Assembly: GCA_016617855.1 (NCBI GenBank) | Contig: JAECUM010016720.1 | Span: forward strand, 1-64,000 | Length of the DNA: 64,000 nt | Direction of reading: 5' to 3' | Source of the DNA: Megalonaias nervosa | Taxonomy: Eukaryota > Mollusca > Bivalvia > Unionida > Unionidae | The notes under the pieces: model-generated | What the model was told of the DNA's origin: nothing | Database searches by the model: none | The model's input: the letters and a program-made list of their open reading frames with translations, nothing else | In this document: positions 1 through 54,680 of the stretch, piece after piece | Layout of the letters: the number at the start of each line of letters is the position of its first letter | Position numbering within the stretch: position 1 is the stretch's first letter | Made by a program: the position numbers and the translations under genes

Positions 1-1345
1 AACCAAACTAACTGTTGATTCACTACCAAACAAGATTCCTTTTTATCAAAAACATGTAACATTTATTTCATCTGACAATCGTCTACGTCAAAACTCAATT
101 TTTGTATTTTTCAATTAGTAAAATATTCATGCAGTGATTTCATTGCAAAAGTAATAGTGAAACTTCTTATCATGCTTGAGGATATATCTAAGTGTGAATT
201 CAAGAATTCTCTGAAACTCATTTTTCCCACAACGGTCCGTATCTGTGAAACAAAGCTCATTATTTTACAAAGTACTCATTTCGCTTGGTTGCCTTGCTAT
301 CTTTAATCACATTTATGACTGAGTGGGTAATTTTTAAGGTAGTTTAATTAGATATGTACACAATAAAATATATCAGTGTTTGATTGAACAATTGAAATGA
401 GTTACCCGACATACAACCGGTGCTGCTGGTTCTTAAGCATGTAGGATTTGTATATCTTTTGACTTTTTTTTTTCAATTCCACCTGCTTTATTTGAATCAG
501 AAGACGTAATTACCATGATAATAGAAAAGGAGGCCCTCTTTTTATTTAGTGCAACAATACAACAGATGCTTCCACTAGTCCGATATCAAAACACGGTGGA
601 CACCTAATTAGGTTCTCAGAGAAACGCTCGCGGACATAGCGGTTTTACAGTAGAGTGACACATTTTATGTTTAATTACAAGAGGACACATTGCATTTATG
701 ATGAATACACTTAAAAGGAACTAAAAGATAGAACTAGAACACAAATTTCAATTGATAAAAAATTTTATATTTAATTGGCATTTATTTATTAAAGTAGTGC
801 CTCCACTTGGTATAAGTGACATTTTCATTGATCGAAATGTCCTTGAATATTGTTAACTGAGGTTTACTAAGAATGCCGTTTGAAAAGAAAATGTAACAAA
901 TTATATGACTTCTTATTAAAAGTCATTATTTCATAATGTTGATTAAATTTCCAGGTCCTATCTACCGTTTTCGACGATAAAACGAGCAAATATCAAGTTT
1001 CCGTTACCAATTTTGTTCACGATTTTCTTCAAGTTCAACCAACAGGGATCAATTTTTTGGTATTTTCTGGTTTAAAAATTGGGATCCACGCCTGACCCGC
1101 GTTATAAGCAGGTTTGCAAGTTATCAGGGTGTAAGTGATCGAGGAAGTGGTGTATTAATTTTATATGAAATGAACAGTGAGAGAGAAAAATAGAAAGAGG
1201 ATTTATACAGAGCTTGGAATGGTGAATGATGATTTCCTACGAATGGTTACTGGATCACATTAAAATGATGAAAAATAACTGCTTTCCAAATCCAGGAAGA
1301 CAAAAATTCAACTTCAACATATATATATGTATGTATGTATCTATG

Positions 1346-1418
<73 letters not shown>

Positions 1419-1495
1419 TCTTCCTATCACATACAGATTATAAAGTATGGTAAAAAAAAGAAAAATTCAAAAATGTCAACACAGCTGCAATTGTT
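1..1495. other. Intergenic or upstream intronic DNA without recognised gene
   Basis: AT-rich sequence before the first transposon. No ELL exon for the missing N-terminal domain could be found here in any frame. A short open stretch after an AG at about 954 to a stop near 1098 is exon-like in composition but matches nothing I know. Apart from the TA microsatellite near its end, I see no repeat or RNA gene. Confidence 0.5.
1319..1414. repeat. (TA)n / (TATG)n microsatellite
   Basis: About 96 bp of TA dinucleotides, with a few TATG units at the left end. It creates the Tyr/Ile-rich open frames in this area, which are not genes. Confidence 0.95.
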
Positions 1496-1497
1496 TA

Positions 1498-1523
1498 CCA
1501 TATTTACTGCATGTTTTCGGACG
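1498..1523 (+). repeat. Left terminal inverted repeat of the pogo-type element
   Basis: Matches the reverse complement of 4936-4961 at about 24 of 26 positions and lies directly inside the TA duplication at 1496-1497. The inner half is GCATGTTTTCGGAC. Confidence 0.92.
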
Positions 1524-1545
1524 GCAAAAAATAATTACTTTTGTT

Positions 1546-1595
1546 GTTGTCCGAATACATATTAAATTCTTTAATTAGGTGTCCGAAAACAAACA
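1546..1595 (+). promoter_or_regulatory. Left subterminal TGTCCGAAAACA-type motifs, likely transposase-binding repeats
   Basis: Two further copies of the inner TIR motif occur inside the left end: TGTCCGAATACA near 1548 and TGTCCGAAAACA near 1581. They match a corresponding set at the right end. Their role as additional transposase-binding sites is inferred from position and repetition. Confidence 0.5.
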
Positions 1596-2485
1596 GGGGA
1601 AGACAAATTTGTGCCCCCCCCGTCCGTAACGAAGTTACCATTAGCTCACATGACGACGTGCTGCCATGAAGTAAAACAAGTATTTTGTCTAACACCACGG
1701 AAAGGATAATGAATGAAAAACAGGCATTACTTGCCTATTTTGTCTATTTGACACATGTCCATCCACCAGAAAACTCAGCCATACATGTATTAGAGCCACG
1801 ATTGTGTGCGTAATTTCCAAAAGAACCGACATATTAGTAATCTTGCAACCTACAGTTTAACCCTCTGCTAATCAGTGATCATTAAAATCTACCTTACAAA
1901 CACATGCAAGCTTTATTTCTGTGTAATTAAGATATTAATACAAACTAAATAAAAAGATTTTGGAATTATAATTCTCAAGATATATATGACAGAAACATTT
2001 TAGTATTGAGAGTTTAAATACCGGTACATGTATGATGGCTAATCTTAGAGGCTCCATATGGGGTGAGTGTTGTGTGCATGCCTAGGAAGGGTGAAAATAA
2101 CAAGCAAGTTGCAATATACGAGTCGGCGTGATTAATATGTTGGTATTTTTAAAAATAAAGGTGATCTATTTGTTGTGGTTCTCTGTTCTTTTCTTTTTCT
2201 TTTTTTTTCCACCCAGCCAAGGATAGCTTCAAAATGAGCAGAGCTTGCCGACTTGAAACAATCAAATGCTCAAAGATTGTTTTGATGCTTGTCAGAGATT
2301 TCAAGGTGTCTAGGTGATAATTGTTAATAATATAACTTGTTGGATTTCTTTGACAGGTGTGTTCGGAAATAAAAGGCAGCCATCTGGATTTCGTTAAAAG
2401 AGCACACGATGTACCGAACATGTAGCACCCACAATCAATATTTATCGTCTACAAAGAGGTTTATTACCTGTAGAACAATAACTAT

Positions 2486-2810
2486 GTTTAAACCGTGGTA
2501 CATAATGCCTCAGGGATAAGGGGTTTTGTTTTGTTGCGCGATGCCAGTGAATTTACTAATCCATACTGATGTATTGTTTAATGTTATAAAGCAGTGGTCA
2601 TGGTTTCTAATCAAACCATAACTGTCACACCAGCTTGAAGTTTAAACCGTGGTACATACCCGGTATTGCCTCAGGGATAAGGGGTTTGTTTTGTTGAACA
2701 ATGCCAATGAATTTACTAATCCATACTGACTCTCTGATGTATTGTTTAATGTTATAAAGCAGGGGTCATGGTTTCTGATCAAAGCCATAACTGTCACACC
2801 TGCTTGAAGT
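2486..2810 (+). repeat. Tandem duplication (about 154 and 171 bp) inside the pogo-type element
   Basis: 2486-2639 and 2640-2810 both start with GTTTAAACCGTGGTACATA and end with GCTTGAAG. The second copy carries small insertions near its start and in the middle. It lies upstream of the transposase frame. No protein is evident. Confidence 0.9.
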
Positions 2811-2986
2811 GGTTTCGTGTGTAACAATGTCTACACTGACAACCAATCATATTTTTGTTAGCCGAATCAAGCTAGTAAAATATCAAGTATAAATAGGATA
2901 CCCACCACTATCAAAAGTTATTTAAGTTTATATACTGGATAGCTGTCGTTGTAAAACATAATATTGTTAGTACTCTAATAATTTTG

Positions 2987-4477
2987 ATGGATAAGTTTAT
3001 CATACGTTATGCAACAAGCGAGGAGGCACTGCCTAGTTCGTGGAGGGACTCTCCCTTGCCAAAATCATCTCCAAAGAGGCCAGTAGGCCGTCCACAGAAG
3101 CGACCTCGAATTAATGATTCTTAGGATGCATCACAAAAAGAACCACCTACAAAGAAAGCTGCTCTAGATGACGAGTCTGATTATCTTGAACCCGAGAGTG
3201 CTCCGGCTGGTTCTGTACGTGGTCACTATAAACATTATACGTTAAAGCAAAAGCAGAATATCGTTAACAATGCAAAACTTCTGGGAATTAGACCTACAGC
3301 CGAAATGTTCAAGATTCCGAAATCCACTGTGAGTACCTGGACGAAAATTGACTTTTCTGCAGGTATGAACTTGAACGGGCATTTGCCTAAATGTGGACGA
3401 CCCATTTCATATGGACAAGCTATAGATGATAAGATAGCTCAATGGGTGCTCACTCAGCGTGACTTACAAATTCCAGTCAGTGTTGAGGGAATATGTATTT
3501 ATGCTAAGGAGCTTGTCTCAACAGAATTTCTGGAGAGCAGATTCAGTGCCAGTCATACTTGGGGAGAGGGTTTCATGAGAAGACATGGGTTTGTGCTCAG
3601 AAGCAGGACCTCTCTTACCCAACATTTACCCAAGGATTTGGAAGAAAAGACTGCTTCATTCCACAAGTTTGTGATGGATAGACATGAGGAGGTCGAGTTT
3701 GATGACAAGTTTATGATTAACATGAATGAGACACCAATGTACTTTGATCTTGTGCCAGGGAAAACGGTGGACAAAGTAGGAATGAAAAGCGTTCTGATTC
3801 GTACAACAGGATCGGAGAAGAGACACATTACACTCGTTTTAGCCATTGCAAGTTCTGGCAACGTATTACCCCCAATGATTATTTTCAAGGGAAAGAGACA
3901 TCTAGATCTGAAGGCACCAAAAGGGTGGATTATCGCAGTGCAAGAGAAAGCATGGATGGACAAAATGCTAATGCTGCGATGGATTGAAGATATTTATTTG
4001 CCATTCACCAGAAGAGAGCGATCACTTTTAGTTATGGACTCGTTCCATGCTCACATCACTGATGAGGTGAAGAAACAGTTGTGGCGCGGAAATGTTGTGC
4101 CAGCAATAATACCTGGAGGCTGTAAATCCAGATTGTAACCTCTTGATGTGAGCATCAATAAACCTGTCAAGAGCTACCTCCGCCGCAGCTGGACGGACTA
4201 CATCAGGGATGCTACAAATGCGCTAAAATCTGATGAAAGCAGCAACGGACGGATCAAGGCAGCCAGCAAACAGACTGTATTGGACTGGGTTGTAAATGCC
4301 GTGGACACATTGAAGGAAAAGAGCACAATGATAATTAAATCTTTCAAGGTGTGCAGCATCAGTGTCAATCTGAGCGGAACTGAAAACGCGTTGATCAGAA
4401 ATGCCGAACAATTAAACAATACGGATGATGACAGTGATACAGAATTTGAGGGCTTTTCACCCGAGGACCTAAAATAG
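2987..4477 (+). pseudogene. Pogo/jerky-type transposase pseudogene (two in-frame stops)
   Basis: One reading frame runs from ATG 2987 to a stop at 4475-4477 (about 497 codons), interrupted by TAG at 3122-3124 and TAA at 4136-4138. Order of parts: basic N-terminus (PVGRPQKRPR); a psq-type helix-turn-helix around LKQKQNIVNNAKLLGI; a CENP-B-like DNA-binding region from about IDDKIAQWVL to GFMRRHGFVLRSR; a DDE-type catalytic domain with NETPMYFD, VLPPMIIFKGK, LLVMDSFHAH and, after the second stop, PLDVSINKPVK; then an acidic tail DDDSDTEFEGFSPEDLK. Such enzymes cut and paste the element at TA sites. The first catalytic Asp (normally DET) is Asn here (NET), and the second stop replaces the residue before PLDV, usually Gln. 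The copy is therefore inactive. Each lesion fits a single C:G to T:A transition, so the insertion looks fairly young. Confidence 0.93.
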
Positions 4478-4625
4478 GCTATGGACAAGCTACTTGAAAA
4501 TGAATAACATTTTTAAATATATTACAGCATTAAATCATATTTCTTTTCATTCTTCGATATTGTTAGTTATTGTGTATGTCTTAATATAAAAATGTCTATT
4601 TATCCATCAATCTGTCTGTCTATCT

Positions 4626-4656
4626 GCATACATACATACATACATACATACATACA
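4626..4656. repeat. (CATA)n microsatellite
   Basis: About seven CATA units in the 3' part of the pogo-type element, downstream of the transposase frame. Confidence 0.9.
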
Positions 4657-4820
4657 AACAAACGATTAAGAATTTTAAATTTTATTAGTTCATGGAAGTG
4701 AATGATCACATTAAATAATTGGCAACCAAATGAAGCAAACTTACTGGTAGTATCAGTTAAATTAACGACAAACATGCTGTGAATTTTACTTTAAAACGAC
4801 GCAGCTGATCTTCTTAGATT

Positions 4821-4935
4821 GTGTCCGAAAACATAAGCTGTACAAAAAAATTATAGCAGAGCAACATCCGAAAAATATAATGCATTTAAATATTATATTT
4901 TTTATTTAAAAAAAACGGTGTCTGAAAACAAACAG
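4821..4935 (+). promoter_or_regulatory. Right subterminal TGTCCGAAAACA-type motifs
   Basis: Copies GTGTCCGAAAACA near 4821, a degenerate CATCCGAAAAA near 4866 and TGTCTGAAAACA near 4919 precede the terminal copy at 4936. Together with the left set they give the element three to four motif copies per end. Confidence 0.5.
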
Positions 4936-4961
4936 TGTCCGAAAACATGCAGTAAATACGG
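4936..4961 (-). repeat. Right terminal inverted repeat of the pogo-type element
   Basis: Reads GTCCGAAAACATGC followed by AGTAAATACGG up to the TA duplication at 4962-4963, mirroring the left end. Confidence 0.92.
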
Positions 4962-5369
4962 TAAGCCTGCTTAGTGAAACAGTTAACTGTTAAATTATGC
5001 TTAGGTGAGTGATATTGGGGCCACTTGGGTCTCCTGTTTTTTGTCAGTCATCAATCTTGTATAAGTTAGTGTGCCAGCCTTTGATCAGTGGGTTGTATGT
5101 CCAAATCCTGCCAGGATCAACTTGGATTAGCTGTGGTGGTGTGCATCTGGGCAAAGTTCCTTTACTCCCATGGCCATGGAACTAAAGTCTTTTATGCACT
5201 TAGGCTTTTAAACACCAATCAGTCTATTAGTTAAACAGTACTTAATTTTCTATGCCTTTCAGAGGTCAGAGAGTATTATGTTGTGATGTCCATTTATCCA
5301 TATGTCCATGCTAGTGTTCCCTGTCTTGTTTTCTTACAATAACTAGAGTTCTGTTGTTACTTAGCCATA

Positions 5370-6165
5370 TAATTAGCTTGCATCTGGGGCCAGAAGCCTG
5401 TATATTTTGGGCTCAAAAGGTCAACATAAAAAACTGATTCCACATAGTAACTTAACTTGTATGTCATATACCTTGAAACTATAAATGGACCAGACTTTGT
5501 GGATGGCTTGTATTTGAGGCAGAGAAGACACCCATTCATGTTAGAGTCAAAAGTCAAAGATCATGTTCACAGGGACTGAAAGAAGGAAATTAATTTCTTC
5601 AAACTGCTTGTACTCTTAATAGAAACCAAGACATAAGTTTTGTATCAGATACCTTGACTAACTGTTTAGATGGATTGTGTTTGAGATATTTATTGTATCT
5701 TGCATTAAAAGGTTAAAGGGCAGGGTTAGATTAATACCAAAAATTAAAAGTTGTCAGAAAATAACTGAAGTCCTATGCCACAGACAATGACCAAACTTTG
5801 TGGATGGCTTGCATTTGAAACAAGAAAGACACCTATTAATTTTTGGGTCAGTAAATTAAAGGTCAAGGTCACTGAAAAAAAAAAAAAATACTGGCATCAG
5901 CAATTTGACTCTAGTTATATGCCTTTTGCTAGGACCAAATTTTGTGGGTGGCTTGCATTTGAGATGAATAAGACAAATTGATCTTGGATTCAAAAGGCCA
6001 AAGGTCAGTGTCACATTGACTCCAAGTAGAATCAGTTCTATGTTACACACCTAGTCCTGAGCTCATCAGTAGCTTGCATTTTTGGCCATTCTTTTGACTA
6101 GGCTACATATGAGAAAAGTAAGAAACCTATTAATTTGGCAGTTAAATGTCAAGGTCAAGTTAAAC
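5370..6165 (+). repeat. Decayed tandem array, about 145 bp unit, with AAGGTCAAGGTCA-like motifs
   Basis: Recurring blocks around 5375, 5485, 5660, 5787, 5933 and 6065 share the order: gaccaaactttgtggatgg, cttgcatttgag, aagacacctatt, then tcaaaggtcaaggtcac. The monomers are strongly diverged. The repeat resembles dispersed 'aaggtcaaggtca' repeats that I associate with mollusc genomes. No coding function is seen. Confidence 0.7.
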
Positions 6166-6169
6166 AATT

Positions 6170-6952
6170 AGTATATATTTTAATATCCGAGTATCCAACC
6201 AGTTAAAGAGGGTACAGAAAGTATAATAATGCTATTCACTTCATGTTGGGCATAGTCTTGAATTCACGTTAATACAGTTTCATATTTTTTTTAAGTTAAT
6301 TTTTTATGTGAAGACTAAAAAGTATTCCAATTAGCTGTCTAAAACCCAAAAATAAGGATTTACGAATGGCTAAAATGAATGTTATTAAAGGTAATTGATT
6401 TACTTATCCTTCAGTGAAAATTAAAGGCAGTGAAACCAAAAATTTTTGGTTGCACAATTTTGAGTTGTGTAACAACTCTTGGGAATGCAGTTGTCACATA
6501 TGTCAGGGGTTAGAAGTACATTTGCCTCCCACCTTTTTTATTTTTTTGCAGGCAGTGTCATCATAATTTCCAGTTCAAAGGATTTACTTCTGAATCCCAA
6601 GTTGTGAGAAAAGTGTTTATGCATTATATTTTTCTACTTTTCTTTTTAATTATGGATATTTATGTTTGCATATATGGTAATGACTGGCTGCTGGTTCACT
6701 GGCTTGTACATTTCAAGTTAAACTGACATTATGTAAAGTAATGTCATGACTAAATATAGAAAATATCACTGCCATAATGATTACCTGCTCACCTTTGTTC
6801 CAAGACAAGTGACGACATTTTTGCTGGTTGGTGTACATATTTTTGGGGGTCAGGATTTAATAAAACTAATGCATAAGTCTCCATCTATTTCTTCGTGATG
6901 TCTAAAAGAGTTGATTGCATATTAAAGCTAATGTTACTGTACCCTCTTGCAG
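6170..6952. other. Non-coding sequence upstream of the first visible ELL exon
   Basis: AT-rich, with no recognisable gene or repeat family. It ends in a good acceptor (pyrimidine-rich CCCTCTTGCAG ending at 6952), so it is the 3' end of an ELL intron whose 5' end is probably outside the window. Confidence 0.6.
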
Positions 6953-51606
<44,654 letters not shown>

Positions 51607-52420
51607 CACAGGCTTTGTTTCTAATGACCTTCCATGGATTTGTGATTCTGGACTTTTGACACCATTAGGATGCTGGGTACCCATGTATTTATTGCTGATA
51701 TCAAATTTTGAATGGACAGAACTCAAGGACACCACTGCTGTTTGGACCTGATGGTCAGCTTACTGAAAGGTCTTGGTTGTAGCTGAAAGAGGCACAAAAT
51801 GTCAGTCATGTACATGCCAAAATATCAAGCTGCTGCCATACTCGCTCACACTGACTTTCAAATATGGCTGACCAGTAGGTTAGGGTCAGATGCCAACTGG
51901 TTGTTAAGGTTGTTCACCTAATATCTTCAGTTCATATATTTTCTTTATTATGTTATTAGCACAATACTATTATTGCTGTTATTATACAGTATGTTATTTG
52001 TTCATACATTCTCTCAGCCTTCTAAGTATTGGTGCGTGTACAATGGGAGTTTTTAACGCTGGAGTGCTATTTAACTTTTTATAGTTATTTTTACATATGA
52101 ATGGAGCTTTAAAACTTACAATACACTTCGTCAGGATCTCTTTTTCAGTTATTCATGTCAAATTGTGTGACATCAGTAAGGTATTTATGGCTCTTTTCGT
52201 TATAATGTTACATGCATTGTCTTTGCTCAGATGTATAATTTTGAGATGCTGATGTCAAAGTTTTTTGAATTGCATTGATAAATCTTAGCATTTATTTCCG
52301 CTGTAGATTATTGCAATTAACAGATGGAGTGCCAGGTCTCAGTTTTGATACGAGCACCAGAAGCAGATTTGTTATTTAAGTATTGAGGAGGAATCACATA
52401 TTACAGGTTATACAAATAAA
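51607..52420 (+). other. ELL: ELL 3' untranslated region (approximate)
   Basis: Non-coding sequence after the ELL stop at 51606. The first canonical AATAAA signal in the + strand is at 52415-52420; the next clear one is at 53967-53972. The end of the transcript cannot be fixed from sequence alone. Confidence 0.5.
52415..52420 (+). terminator. Candidate polyadenylation signal AATAAA for ELL
   Basis: Canonical hexamer about 810 bp after the stop codon. Alternative at 53967-53972. Chosen only because it is the first one. Confidence 0.35.
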
Positions 52421-52782
52421 TAGAGGCTCAGATAATTTCTCAAAGCAGAAAAACACTTTTATCTTGCAATCTTCAAATGTTTCTTCTCGTGTAACAATAG
52501 TGATGTGATGTTTCATAATTTGATGTCATATTTTGTATTACCTGTAATAACAGATGATTTGTGTTAATCCTGCATTTAGCTGAGGGCAAGACATAGATAT
52601 AACTTTATCATTGGTGGTGTCATCAGGTTATGATTCTGTATTATAGTTTTGTTTAAAAGCTTTTCAGAGCCGTTGGCATTGTAGATTTCTGTGCCTGGTA
52701 TTTCGGAAAGTACTCTAATATAAGTATTTTTAAGGGTTCAAGAAGATTCAGTGCCCATATTAGGAGGCAAGGTATTGTAATT

Positions 52783-52818
<36 letters not shown>

Positions 52819-54047
52819 GAAAAGTTGGTTAAGATTTTGAAAGTAATACAAAGGAGAAATTAATTAATTTTAGGGCTTATTCAGCATAAATTGTCTTAGT
52901 ATTGCCATACTGTTTGCAAAAATTAACTAATGCGATATTGGTGGGACAATAGAGTTACCTTCCTTGGAAAATCTACAGTAAGTTATCACTTGTGTATACA
53001 GTGCTACATGTAAGTGAGAAAATGAGGACAAACAAGCAGGATTTGCACCTACACATGCACTTCCAAGTTTATATACGTACTGTGTACTTATGTACTTCTA
53101 GAAAATTATTTAACAAAGTTCATTAACGGGAAGGCTACAGAGTTGTAATACCACATTGGTGACATGATACAAAGGAAGAACATAATTGACCTATAAGACA
53201 AACTCTGCCTACTAATCATTTCATTCAAATCAGGTGTTTCTCCTCCATATAAACGTGGTATTTGTCAACAAATGTTTGTTTGTGGTGATGAAAATTTCAA
53301 GAGATGTTGAAGTGGATATGATTGGAAATAGCAAATTATAATATAGCAAAAGCCTTATAGGTGACACTGTGTTCTGTGAGACTACTTGACAAACCTGAAC
53401 ATGCCGAGTCCAGATGGAAAAGGTGAACATTAAATCCTAGCTAGACGATTAGACGATTAGCAGGCAGTTGTAATGTCTTTTATGCAGTAGTTAATTGATA
53501 TCAGGTCAATTCAAGTTGTACTAAGAGATATTTATTTGTTTTTTTTGTTTTTTTTAATTTCATTATTGGGTAAACGTAATCTCAGTATTAGTGCTTTTTT
53601 CATTTAAAATGAAAGAAACAAGTTGGATGTTGTTCTTGATTCAAGTTGGCTAAAAAATTTTATGTATAGTGAACTAAGGTGTAAGATCTTCCGTAAACAT
53701 TTATACCGCAAAGTCACTTTTATTGGTAGAATACCAAATTACCTACAGGGTATTCAGGTCATGGAACCAATCCTTCCCAAAGCCATTTCTGCAAATTTAG
53801 GTATAATTGAAAATGATCTGCATAAAACCACAAAATTTTTTACCCGTATAAAAAATCTGTTCGCAGTATATTTTTGTTGTTTCACTTGCACCCACTCACT
53901 GTCATAAGCTTGAGATAATATCAAGTAAAAGGATTAGTACAATAGAGTATACTTCCATATATTTTCAATAAAAATACAGTACATCATGTGATATATAATG
54001 CAATGTGTTACTTTTGAATGAAATTTCAGTCTGAGGCTAAGTGTAAA
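52421..54047. other. Downstream sequence, no gene recognised
   Basis: AT-rich. Holds a TG microsatellite at 52783-52813 and an unrecognised 94-codon open frame (53623-53907) without homology. It could still be long ELL 3' UTR. Confidence 0.5.
52783..52813. repeat. (TG)n microsatellite
   Basis: About fifteen TG units. Confidence 0.95.
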
Positions 54048-54238
54048 AGTATTATTGTTGGCGGAGTTTGATGGAAACCAGGTAAACCCCTGAAAGAACT
54101 ACCGACTCATGGGAAGCTACTGGCAAGCTTTCTCGTATATCCATGTTGGTAGATCCAAGACTCCGACATGTGCAGAGATGAGATGTGTGAATGATTTATA
54201 AAGGCAAGCTCCTTAGACCACTCAGCCAAATAGGACCT
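54048..54238 (-). mobile_element. tRNA-derived SINE, family A, copy 8 (old, truncated)
   Basis: Reads GAAACCAGGTAAACCCCTGA, AAGAACTACCGACTCATGGG, AAGCTACTGGCAAGCTTTCT, then a degenerate reversed head to CCTTAGACCACTCAGCCAAA. It lacks the 3' end and tail, with many substitutions. Confidence 0.85.
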
Positions 54239-54558
54239 TGCTAAAATTACAAGCAATGTTTATACAATTATACTGCAATGAGTATTTTCAAAGAGATCTA
54301 TTATTTCTGTTACTTGAAGATGTCATAAATGGTTTCATTTTACGTCTAGACATAATGCTCATTGATTGCTGATCTTCCTTGACATTATTTTTTCTTGTGT
54401 AGATCTTTTGTAATCTCTTTCTGTAAGTTAAAACAGTGTCCCATTGTCACAAACTTGTAACTTGTTGTCTTTTTACATAATTTTTTTATCAAGTTTCAAT
54501 TAAAGTATCAATACGGTGATATGTAGAGACTTCATAAATCCTAGATTTCAGCAGTGTT

Positions 54559-54680
54559 TATTAATTCAGATTCAATGATAAATTCAAATTCAGTGATAAG
54601 TTCAAAATTATAAATCCAATTTCAATTATAAAGTTAAATTCAAACATAATTTCAAATTCAGTTATACATTCAAAATTCAA
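54559..54680 (+). repeat. Short AT-rich tandem repeat, about 18-20 bp unit
   Basis: Units of the type AATTCAGTGATAAATTCAA repeat about six times with variation. Confidence 0.7.

Larger units (their letters stand above)
1498..4961 (+). mobile_element. Pogo-type (Tc1/mariner superfamily) DNA transposon, nearly complete, inactive
   Basis: A 3.46 kb element bounded on both sides by TA (1496-1497 and 4962-4963), the target duplication expected for Tc1/mariner elements. The two ends are inverted repeats of about 26 bp: the left reads TACCATATTTACT from 1496 and the right, reverse-complemented from 4963, reads TACCGTATTTACT; both continue into TGCATGTTTTCGGAC. Inside lies a transposase open frame broken by two stops, a 154-171 bp tandem duplication upstream of it, and extra copies of the subterminal motif TGTCCGAAAACA near both ends. 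The layout of inverted repeats, TA duplication and CENP-B-like transposase is that of pogo/Tigger/jerky-type elements. Confidence 0.92.

Noticed and set aside
954..1098. Exon-like stretch VLSTVFDDKTSKYQVSVTNF as a missing ELL exon
   Set aside because: It does not resemble any ELL domain segment and no fitting donor was found. Left as unassigned.
1226..1565. Tyr/Ile-repeat frames
   Set aside because: Created by the TA microsatellite.
3553..3963. 136-codon frame on the - strand
   Set aside because: Antisense shadow of the pogo transposase frame.
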